From: Congeria kusceri
Lineage: Eukaryota > Mollusca > Bivalvia > Myida > Dreissenidae
Assembly: GCA_027627225.1 (NCBI GenBank)
Contig: CM051029.1
Location: 15,397,956-15,461,955 of the forward strand
Reading direction: 5' to 3'
Length of the DNA stretch: 64,000 nucleotides
Positions 46,320 through 58,400 of the stretch are shown piece by piece. The notes beneath the pieces were generated by a model that had not been told where the DNA came from, did no database searches, and worked only from the letters and a program-made list of their open reading frames with translations. Position 1 is the stretch's first letter, and each line of letters begins with the position of its first letter. The translations under genes were made by a program, and so were the position numbers.

Positions 46320-47460
46320 ATCATAGTACTTGAATATCACGTGTTTAGCAAATGAACCATTTCATATAATAGAGCACGTGTTTATGCATAATGTTTGTGA
46401 TATTCAAATGAGCACGTCGTAATGTATATGTGATTTTCGATGATTAATCCTTTAACAAGAGCTATGAGGAGTTTCAACTAATCGTGGCAAAAATCGGGAT
46501 CGGTCTATTGTTTCTGTAGTTCTACGCCCTTTTGTTATCGCACGTGTTTCACAAGCTTAATGGTACAATAAATGTATTTTCTGTGGGATTTAACTCGATT
46601 TCAGTACGGAAACTTGTATATTGAGGATATGTGTTTGTTTTCGGTGTGATAACGCGGTATATCATCACCGGATAGGGAGACAATTAATATTCGAAACGGA
46701 TTTGTAATAAATTCATGCATAAAGGTCAGTGTCAGGTTCAAGTGTCCGAGCTAAACATGCAGCTAGATTCTTCATGTCCCGTGAACTCTATGGTACACGA
46801 CAATGACCAGTTCAACTGTTTAAATGTATTTATTTCAAAAATGCAAAACAAAACCATGAACTACATTATGTATTTATGTAGATCTGGCAAAGGCATGCTT
46901 AACTTTAATCAAATCTTTGGCTTTTTAAAAGCGATCATGTCCACATATCTTTATTGTACGTCGGTTGCAACACATTTCAATAACCAGTTATAATAATTAT
47001 ATAATTATGAATATTAAAGCTGCTACTTAAAGTTAAAATCTAGTAAAATAACGTATTTACCTCATGATTCAGTGAACTGTTAGTGTTTACAATTGCACTG
47101 AAAGCTCTTTAAAAATGTTACAATTTTATAATTTGAATATTAGTAAATGATATTTTTATATGACAGACAAAGCTTTTGAAAAATAAATACTGGTACAGTT
47201 AGTGTTACTAAGGAAGCAAATGTCCAGATTACGCTGAACTTTCATACTGTAAATATTGGTAAAACAAAATAAAACATAATAAACTAACCTCAAAACATAA
47301 TAAAATATCAAATACAGTAAAATGATCACATTTCAAACGTATTAATAACATATTATAACATAGTTTGGGGACTTTAAAACAATACTACTCTGTTTATTGC
47401 ACGAACATAAATGCATTATCCATAGTTGCATTAAATCAAAACCCAATATCATTTATCAAT
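46320..47460. other. AT-rich DNA without a recognised gene
   Basis: One 92-codon plus-strand frame (46,715-46,993, starting MHKGQCQVQVSELNMQLD) has mixed composition but no known domain or splice context. It is kept here as unassigned. Confidence 0.35.
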
Positions 47461-47464
47461 TAAA

Positions 47465-47705
47465 TAATTCTCAGGATCGATCCCCCGATAAACCTTAACC
47501 TACTAACTTGTCTTTCACATGAGACGTTCAACCGAGGTACAGTGTACTAGGTACTTCACGCCAGATACTAAAAGCCTAGGGTCGCATATGGAACGGGGCC
47601 TCTACTCTATCTTGCACTATCCCCCGTAACCCAACTGACAAGTTTTCTGGGGACGATGGTCATATGCGAAAGAATCCCGGTGCACTGATTAAAATGTACT
47701 ACACA
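47465..47705 (+). mobile_element. SINE, second copy (head truncated)
   Basis: Shares GAGACGTTCAACCGAGGTAC, GCACTATCCCCCGTAACCCA and the ACACACA tail with 32,421-32,715. The tRNA head is reduced to its end. Confidence 0.75.
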
Positions 47706-47984
47706 CACAGAGGGATAACAAATACTGTGTACAAAATGGATGAAATATTATCACTCCAGCCCCCCTTTAAAATGAAACAATGAAACACATTGGTACATAG
47801 GAAATATGGCAAGGATTACATACACCACACCCATTTTTATAAGTACACATTTTTAACAAAGAATAAACATGTAGAACTTTGTTTCACTGGGTCATTAAAT
47901 ACATGCAACTATGTAATTACGACTCGGGTAACATATTATACTACACGGTATAAAGCTTAAAATCGATACTATGTGATGTTGTTG

Positions 47985-48885
47985 TTGCTTTAGTTGTTAC
48001 TTCTCCATGTTATATTAGTATATCTTGTTTTTGTTGTTGTTGCTGCTGCTGCAGATGATGATAATGATAATGGCATTTTTTATCAAACATATGATATGTT
48101 ATGCATTCAAATTTGTTCAAATTCCAGTCTTATTTTCAAATTACAGACTGTTTAAAGCTTGTTTTGTCAGTGGCCAATAGCTGAGGTCTGTTATTGTTGT
48201 TGCTGCTGCTGCTGTTAATGAGGATGATGATAACTGTAAAACATGTTTCAATCATTAACAGCTAGAGCAAATTCTAGTCTAGTTTCCACAAATACCTTCA
48301 CACACACCAAAACCAACTTCTATCAGCTCCTTTTTGTAATGCACTGATGTTGCTGCTGCTGATGATGATGGTGTTGATGATGGTGATGTAATTTGCGTTA
48401 TCACAAAAACTGCATTGTATTCATTAAAGCTGGTTCACAATTCAAGTCCTATATGCAAAAATGCCTTCTTCCTAAAGTGGACACAACCAAGATATCTGCT
48501 GAAATTGGCTTTCTTCTGTTGTTGTTGTAGGTGGTGGTGGTGCTCCTGCTACTGCTGCTGATGATGATGATGATTATTATTATTATGTTATTTTTTATCA
48601 CAAATATTACATTTAAATTAAACCCTGGAGAAATTCCAGTCTTATTTGCAAATGTACCTTCGGACTGAAGCACGCACAATCAAGCCATCTTTTATCCGCC
48701 ACTGCCTATGGTCTGTTGTTGCTGCTGCTGATGCCGCCGCTGCTACTGCTGCTGACGTTGATAATGATGATATTTTATTCATTTAAGCTGGTTCACGTTC
48801 CAGTATTATCGGCAAACGTACCTTCTGACTGAAGCACGCACAATCAAGCTAACTCACATCAACGGCAACTACCTATGGTCTGTCA

Positions 48886-48917
<32 letters not shown>

Positions 48918-49200
48918 ATTTTTGTAAAATTAATCACAAAAATATATTTATCCATTAAAACTTGGTGCAAATTTCAGTTTAGCCAATATACATCTACCTT
49001 CCGTCTAAAGCGTACCCATCTAAAACAACATCTATCAGATGAAACTGGCTTTGGTCTGTTGCTGCTGCTGTTAATGATGATGTTATTTGTTAAGCACAGA
49101 GGTAACATTTCATTCATTAAAACCTGGAGCTAATTCCGGTATTTGAGCCTAAAGCACCCCCCACAACCATGCCACATTCTATCAGCTGCCACTGACTGGG
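47985..49200 (-). repeat. About 175-bp satellite with triplet core, starting at the PANK4 stop codon
   Basis: About seven units each contain GGTCTGTTGTTGCTGCTGCT, a GAT-rich microsatellite, and GACTGAAGCACGCACAATCA or a variant. The right-most unit overlaps the PANK4 stop: the last codons (CAACAGACC..AGTCAGTGGCAGC, minus strand) align with the same part of every other unit. The array therefore forms the 3' UTR or immediate downstream region. Confidence 0.8.
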
Positions 49201-49425
49201 GTCTGTTGTTCCCGACACCTACCCTCCTCAAATCTAAACACAACGCTGAACATGTCCCCGCTAAACCGGTGGGCGAGCCATCGGTTCTTCAAAACCGCCA
49301 CCTTGAGGGAATCGCACGAAAACTTCGCATCAAAGTTTGTGTGAATCGCGCGGCCCATTCCCTCAATAACTATGAGATCGGTACCTTCGGATTTCAACAT
49401 GGAGGCGAGGTCTGCGTCTATATAC
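49182..49425 (-). CDS. PANK4: PANK4 exon F (last)
   Basis: Acceptor GTTGTACAG, then YIDADLASMLKSEGTDLIVI and EGMGRAIHTN through FSVVFRFEE. The tail GRCREQQTPVSGS and TGA goes beyond the usual short PANK4 end and lies in sequence shared with the 175-bp satellite. The original stop may thus have been replaced by repeat-derived codons. Confidence 0.9.
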
Positions 49426-52400
49426 CTGTACAACACACGAAATGACTTAAAGGGACTATCTCTACGAAAGGGCCCCAATTAGGAAACTTCAGTAAAATAT
49501 CTGAAATTTAGCTATTAATATTGGCCTGAAAAAAAATACGAATAAAATGTTTGCTCTATCTGATATCTTTAAAGTATTGACAAAGGAGTGCTTTTACAAA
49601 CATGGGTCACTAGGCGTACTATTTAGTTTCTGCAAACTTTCATTTAACTCTTTGACAAAACTTATCAGTAAGAAGGTATTAAATAGAAGAACTTGATTTT
49701 ATAAAAGTGACCTTGCCCCCCCCAAAAAAAAAAAAAAAAAAAAAAATGCAATCCTAGCCCTGGTTTTGTCACAAATTACACAATTAAAAAACCAAAAAAA
49801 AATGGCAAGACGACTATTTTTAGAAACGTTTTTCATATTTTTACAAAAGTGACCTTGACCGCCCAAAAATACAATCCTAGCCCTGGTCTTGTCCCAAATT
49901 ATGTGTACTTGTTCAACTATTTTCAAAAGAAAAGACAACATTACAAAAGGAGATATTGAAAATGAAACATCAATACCTGCCAAACTGCTGTTGAAAAACG
50001 AAAATAAAATAAGCTAATAAACCTGAGATCAAGGCAAGGCGACCCCTGACCAGATGCCATGACAACCAATCGGTTTGTCTCGACGGCCTCGCTGATTATG
50101 GGACAAATGGCCGCCACACGTCGCAGTAGGATCAGCAACTCCTGGTAGGTGACGTCGTTGAGAGTGGGTCTAGAGTTCACACACAGTATCACCTGAAATA
50201 CAATGGGTCTAGAATTCACAAACAGAATCACCTGGAATACAATGGGTCTAGAGTTCACACACAATATCACCTGGAAAAAATACAATGGGTCTAGAGTTCA
50301 CACACAATATCACCTGGAATACAATGGGTCTAGAGTTCACACACAATATCACCTGGAATACAATGGGTCTAGAGTTCACACACAATATCACCTGAAATAT
50401 AATGGGGTCTAGAGTTCACACACAATATCACCTGGAATACAATGGGTCTAGAGTTCACACACAATATCACCTGAAATACAATGGGGTCTAGATTTCACGC
50501 ACAATATCACCTGGAATACAATGGGTCTAGAGTTCACACACAATATCACCTGAAATACAATGGGGTCTAGAGTTCACACACAATATCACCTGAAACACAG
50601 TCTTCATATACATTGATGGGCTCTTTTGGTTGAAAATGTTCTTTGGCCACAGTTAGAATACAGAGGTGAAATTGTATTCATTTATTACAGGGTTTTATGA
50701 AAAGCTTCACAAAACTTTCTTTAGGCAAATGTTCAAAACACTAGCCATTGGCAAATTCGGAGAACGACAATGTGAGGACTGTGTGTGAATATCAAAGTCT
50801 TTATTTCTATTTACAAACAAGAGAACAACACTAACATGTACAACAAGCATATTGTGTTGAACAGAGACGGTAACAAAGTTAGCAGTTACAATTTGAATAT
50901 CTGACGTCAGTACATATCAAAAGCTAAAATAAAGGTTTAGAAAAGTAGAACATTTAGATTTATTTTTTCTTTGACTTTGTTATGCACATTCTTTGCATCG
51001 ATGCAGTTGTATTTATCCTAAAGTTCTATATGTGGAAGACAGGTCTGAGCAAAAGCTTCACCTAACACAGATGTTTGTGCTCCTTTTCTATTTGTTTTTA
51101 TTAAAATGTATTTATATAACCCAGAGTGAAACTAGATATGTCACAGACACGGATGCCCCCACGACACATGTTTGGACACAGACAAAGGGCGTGTCGCCAA
51201 CACTAATTTTTGCCTCGAGAAATTTATTTTCATATATATTCTATAGTGGAAAAACTGACTAAAGGCCATGATTCTGCCAAATTTGCTCGCATCCAGAATT
51301 CCTTCCCTTTATGATCACCTACACATTAAGGTTCTTTAGCTGTGGAATTTTGAGCGAAATCTGCAAAGCAGATAAAGAGGAGTTGAGTCCACAAAATTTC
51401 GGGAAGTATATATTCTATAGTGGAAAACATGACAACGGGGCATAATTCTGGCAAAATTGGTAGCAGCAAAAATTCCAAGTTTGAGCGAAATCCACCCAGC
51501 AGTTAAAGAGGAGTTGCGTCCAAAAAATATCTGGATGTACGTATGAACTGAAGGACGTATTGACAAACTAATGTACGTACTGACAGACGCACGGAAGGAC
51601 AGGTGCAATGCTTAATGCATCCCACTTTTTAAGGGCATAATGATTATGTTATCAACTTATCATTTCTGTGGTATTTTCGTCTCTAGTGCAAAGCATGATA
51701 TATGACTTTTTTTTACACATTGCAAACTCCACATGCTACTGCCTTACCTTCGTTCCTGATTTGAGCAAGTCCCTGGTGAAGGGGAAGATCCCCAGTATGA
51801 TGTCTGCCCCGCTGTTATCACAGAAGATGACCGCACAACGATAGGCGTGCCCGTTCAAGCGCTTTCCCTGCCAGGTGTCGAAATCATCCAGGAGCCAGGG
51901 CCGTGCTGGAGGAGAACTTTGTTTTTTTGTTGTAGTTTTTTTGGATTTTTCGCCGTATTTAACAGTATTTCAGTCATATAATGGCGGTCAGTTAACCTAC
52001 TCACAATTTTCCTGGGCAAGCTTAACCGATCTTAGCGGTTTACCAGTTCTGAGTGCACAAACTTATGCCAGTAACTGACAACTGCCCTACTTCAATCAGA
52101 GGTTGGAGGAGAATAGCCGTAGAAATTATTTCATTATTTCAATCCCCACACAAGTTATGTTGCCGGATTCATATACAAGTACAAGTGTACTCTTACATAC
52201 TCTGACCATGCATATATATTAAGTAACCGAAAATGATACAGATAATAATTTTGATAAATGTATCTAATTCTGTAAATTATGCTAGAATTTTTTATTACCT
52301 GTATCATATAGAGAATATTATGTTAGTGTTGGATAAAAATCAAGTTCATCATGCCAGGCTGAGAAACATGGAAGCGCCAGGCTTGCCGAATGTTCCCATA

Positions 52401-55400
52401 ATTTCGAGCCAAGCATGATAATCTTGATTTTTATCCAAAACTCACATAATATTCTATTTACCACATCATTATGTGCTTATAAATCATGAAACGGCGTGAA
52501 AATATTTCAAAAATAAAAAAATAGCTTTGGCTTCCTATTTTAACACTGGGTTTTTTGTTCATCATTTGGTATGACGAAAATTGAAATACATAGCGTTCTA
52601 AAAATAACGATAGAATAAACATGTTATAAGAATTGCGATCCAATAAATCTAAAGTTTATATGATCGATTTGGCTGTAGTAATTATACTAATAGGATAAAA
52701 ACATAGCTAAAACTTCAGGTAACCTAAACCTCTAGTTGTGATATTTTCATAAACAAGCAAGCAGCATGGGTACTAAGAAAACTATGGGAGACATTACGTA
52801 CATTCTAAATTTACTGAAATAAATATAACAAATTAGATAGAATTTCAGACAAGTTGGTCATGGCTAAACCAGACAAGCTCAGAAATGGCCAATGCATTTC
52901 CTGTCACTCAAGCAGCATCCATGCAACATTGTCAGTCTTGTGTGAACAATAATTGTAAACACACACAGTGGTGTACCTATATTTGGCCTGCAACAATATA
53001 CTGACACATGTATAATTGAATTGTATTGCAATATACCAACACATGTATAATTGAATTGTATTGCAATATACCGACACACGTATAACTGATTTGTATTGCA
53101 ATATACCGACACATGTATAACTGAATTGTATTGCAATATACCAACACATGTATAATTGAATTGTATTGCAATATGCGTTTTCTATACGGTATTGCAAAAC
53201 AATTTTTTGTCATTGCAATATATTGCCACAGAATAATATCAGACAAATTACTGTTAAATTCAGTCTGACTGTCTCTACAATACAAGTTGATACATTACAG
53301 TGGGCTTACATTTACTTGCATACAGTGGGCATTTGCTTAGATTTCAATATGAAATAACTGTTTTTTGATACATGATTTATTTCTTTTGTCCAAGTTGTAT
53401 GTTCAAGTATCATGCATGCTCTGTCAATATAAATGCCTGGCAATATATTGCAATATGTCTTTTCCTGATGGCAATCTATTGCAATACAGTTTTTGCCGTA
53501 TGGTTGCAGGCCTAACATATATATCTTTATTATACCTCACTTTTGTCTACAATGACAAATTCCCATTGACCGAGAAATAGATATTTTGAGTGTCTAAAAC
53601 ATTACATTTCTGACACGTGACCAAGCGAAAGTGACTGTCAGGTCATGTGACCTCGCTGACATTTTGAATGTCATATAAGGGCAAGTAAATGCGTCAGTTT
53701 TTTATGACACATCATGAAAAGATTGCCTCCCTTGTCATGACGTTACTATTCAATGTGTAAACAAGCGCTTCTCTTCAAAGTAAACTGTCAGAAAAATAGT
53801 TTGCAAGTATTTCTGAAGATGAAAGAAGACTTAGGCATTTTTCAATCTTGATGGGCAGAATTAATAGGTTTACCTTTTTTACTAAATTATGTTCAGTATT
53901 ATTAGTTACCCTGTTAGTAACTAATGGTGTATATCCCATAAACCATCAGTTACTAACAGTGTAACGAATATATCCCACCGACTACCTTTTGTTGTTTTCT
54001 TTTAATTAGATCTAGGTACGCACATGTTAGTCCTTTAATAATAAATAATTATTGATAAAAGCAGCGTTTATTAAATCTTATTTAATTTTTTAATGGTCGT
54101 TCATGGTTCAAATTAGTAAAGATATTAAACATGTTACAATATTCAATTGTTATTTATTCAAGAGTGTCCCTTTAACAAACTGGAACTGACTGCAATGTGT
54201 CTACCAAGAAACAGACAATAACAGTAGACCTGCGTCATTTAAGTTACATCATCTTTAGTAATCAAATGGAGTGTCAAGCAGTAAGTCATCTTTAGTAATC
54301 AAATGGAGTGTCATACTGCAGTACAGTAATACTGCAGTACACATTGGAAATGGAGTGTCAAGCAGTGCAGTAATACTGCAGTACACATTGGAAATGGAGT
54401 GTCAAGCAGTACAGTAATACTGCAGTACACATTGGAAATGGAGTGTCAAGCAGTACAGTAATACTGCAGTACACATTGGAAATGGAGTGTCAAGCAGTAC
54501 AGTAATACTGCAGTACACATTGGAAATGGAGTGTCAAGCAGTACAGTAATACTGCAGTACACATTGGAAATGGAGTGTCAAGCAGTACAGTAATACTGCA
54601 GAACACATTGGAAATGGAGTGTCAAGCAGTACAGTAATACTGCAGTACACATTGGAAATGGAGTGTCAAGCAGTACAGTAATACTGCAGTACACATTGGA
54701 AATGGAGTGTCAAGCAGTACAGTAATACTGCAGTACACATTGGAAATGGAGTGTCAAGCAGTGCAGTATACTGCAGTACACATTGGAAATGGAGTGTCAA
54801 GCAGTGCAGTAATACTGCAGTACACATTGGAAATGGAATGTCAAGCAGTACAGTAATACTGCAGTACACATTGGAAATGGAGTGTCAAGCAGTACAGTAA
54901 TACTGCAGTACACATTGGAAATGGAGTGTCAAGCAGTACAGTATACTGCAGTACACATTGGAAATGGAGTGTCAAGCAGTACAGTAATACTGCAGTACAC
55001 ATTGGAAATGGAGTGTCAAGCAGTACAGTAATACTGCAGTACACTACTGCAGTACACATGGAGTGTCGAGCAGTACAGTAATACTGCAGTACACATGGAG
55101 TGTCAAGCAGTACAGTAATACTGCAGTACACATTGGAAATGGAGTGTCAAGCAGTACAGTAATACTGCAGTACACATTGGAAATGGAGTGTCAAGCAGTA
55201 CAGTAATACTGCAGTACACATTGGAAATGGAGTGTCAAGCAGTACAGTAATACTGCAGTACACATTGGAAATGGAGTGTCAAGCAGTACAGTAATACTGC
55301 AGTACAAATGGAGTGTCAAGCAGTACAGTAATACTGCAGTACACATTGGAAATTGAAGACATTTTAACTAGACGAATCATAGACAATCAATGAAATGAGC

Positions 55401-58400
55401 GCGTGAACTGTGGATATTATATGCTGATGTCGAAATGGATTTAGTAAATTGGATTTATTATAATATTACAAGAACAAAGCAGTATTTTGTTTTTGTCATT
55501 CACACTTTCTAGGTTGACAGACAGCAAAAACACCGAGGTAAGATGACTTAATTTTTATAGTTGGCGCACGTTAGACAGTTCTTCCACAGCATTAAGATAC
55601 ATTTGTTTGGAATCTATATTTAAACATAAAAAATATGCCATGCCACATCAAGTTGATATAAAATTACTAAACAAAACAACAAATTTTTATCCAGCAGTCG
55701 CCATTTTGTTTTACTTTCTATGGAGTATTGAAAATTAGCCATAGGTGACCGCTCTTAGCCAATCGGATCACGTCATTTATGTAGGAGGTGAGATATAATA
55801 AAATACATATCAAATGGCAGCGTGTGTGACACTGATATTGTCAACCCTCGAAACAGAATGTCACCACTCGGCATTCGCCTCGGGTGACACTCTGCACTCG
55901 GGTGGACAATATCAATGTCACACACACTGCCATATGATATTTATATATTGCTCAACAAAGATATTTATACATAGTTATACAAAGAAATACACTCAAACCT
56001 TGCAACTTGCTCTCGGCATCCTCAAACTTCAGCTCCCCCTTTTCCATGATGTCTGCCACCTCCTTGGCGCCCCAGTCGTACACGTTCCCCGCCAGCAGCC
56101 CCCGGGCCAGCTCCAGGACCCGCGCCCGGGGGTCTGAGATCCCATCCAGGTCCTTGAGACGGCCCGCCAGACACCGCAGAGCCTGCTCGTTCTCCAACTG
56201 CTTTTGCTGAATGAATATATTCATAAATATAATTTTATGGACAAGAGCAAAGAATAAAACAACCCTTGAAAGCCAGAACGGGCTATCAGCCTTCTTTGCA
56301 CATATGCTGATGACACTTTCTAGCTTTCAGGGGACGAAATGAAACACAAGTTATTCAATAATTAAATAGACATTTTGAGTTTCTTTTGTAAACTAGTAAA
56401 TCTGAAAATAGTTATATTTATCTTACGGAGTGAGTAAAATTAAAGATTTCATGAACAGAAAACTGTAAAATTGAACACATCTGTGAATATGTGAATTTTG
56501 AGTCTGTGAAGATTGATTAAAATGCAAATATATGTCTGTGAAAAGTTTAAAAACCTGCAAATACAGGTATTTGTATTGGGACAAATCAGATGACATGAGT
56601 CTGTGAAAATTTCTAAACCTGTAAATATGAGACTGTGAAATGATGACAAACCTGTAAATATGAGTATGTGAAATGTTGACAAACCAGTTTATATGAGTCT
56701 GTGAAATGATGACAAACCTGTGAATATGAGTCTGTGAAATATTACAAACATGTGAATATGAGACTGTGAAATGATGAAAAACCTGTGAACATGAGTCTGT
56801 GAAATATTGACAAACCTGTGAATATGAGTGTGTGAAATACTGACAAACATGTGAATACAGGTATGTGAAAAATTGACAAACCTGTGAATATGAGTATGTG
56901 ATATATTGACAAACCTGTGAATATGAGTTTGTGATATAAGTTTGTAAAATGTTGACAAAACTTGTGAGTATAAGTCTGTGAAATGTTGACAAACCTGTGA
57001 ATATAAGTCTGTGAAATGTTGACAAACCTGTGACTATAAGTCTGTGAAATGTTGACAAACCTGTGAATATAAGTCTGTAAAATGTTGACAAACATGTGAA
57101 TATAAGTCTGTAAAATGTTGACAAACATGTGAATATGAGTCTCTGAAACACTGACAAACCTGTGAATATGAGTCTGTGAAATTTTGACAAACCTGTGAAT
57201 ATAAGTCTGAGAAATGTTGACAAAATTGTGAATATGTCTGTAAAATGTTGACAAACATGTGAATATAAGTCTGTAAAATGTTGACAAACATGTGAATATG
57301 AGTCTCCGAAACACTGACAAACCTGTCAATATGGGTCTATGAAATGTTGACAAACCTGTGAACATGAGTCTGTGAAATGTTGACAAACCTGTGAATAATA
57401 GTTTGTGATATAAGTTTGTGAATTATTGACAAACTTGTGAATATAAGTCTGTGAAATGTCAACAAACCTGTGAATACGAGTCTGTGAATTGTTGACAAAC
57501 ATGTGAATATGAGCCTGTGAAATGTTGGCAAACATGTGAATAAGAGTCTCTGAAACACTGACAAACCTGTGAATCTGAGTCTGTGAAATGTTGACAAACC
57601 TGTGAATATGACTCCATGAAATGTTGACAAACCTGTGAATATGAGCCTGTAAAATGCTGAAAAAACTGTGAATATGAGTCTGTGAAATGTTGACAAACTT
57701 GTGAATATGAGTCTGTGAAATGTTGACAAACCTGTGAATACGAGTCTGTAAAATTGAACTCCTTCAGTATGTGGCTCCTCATGTCCAATAGACCTCGGAC
57801 GTTCAGGGACCCGTATGCACTGGAAATACAAACAAGTTTGGATTAAAAATGTTATACCTGTACACCTTTAGAGCCACTAAGAAGAACACATCATATAGAG
57901 CCAATATTATGCACTTTGACAATTTGCCAACACATTACTTAAAATATGTAGCACAAAAAGTAATAAACAAATGTACATATTTGGTAACTGAAATCAGTTG
58001 TCAAATGCTTTAACATGAATGACTGGTAAAGGCATTGAGAAAAGTCGAAAAGTGAATTATGCTGAAATAGAAGGGTTCTATTGTACTGACTGTTAAAGTA
58101 AGCTTCTCAGTGTATAACCTTTAACAGCTCTAACAAAGATTCCCAGGATCCGCTATCTGCTTTGAGAGGAAGCTATTCACCAAGAAATCACTTTCAGAGG
58201 AAGCTATTCACCACGGATTCACTTTCAGAGGAAGCTATTTACCAAGGATTCACTTACAGTGGAAGCTATTCACCACGGATTCACTTTCAGAGGAAGCTAT
58301 TTACCAAGGAATCACTTACAGTGGAAGCTATTTACTAAGGATTTCACTTTCAGAGGAAGCTATTTACCAAGACTTCACATTCAGAGAAGGCATTTACCAA

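Noticed and set aside
52879..53285. Tyr/Cys-rich frames over the 35-bp array
   Set aside because: They are shadows of a five-copy tandem repeat within a PANK4 intron.
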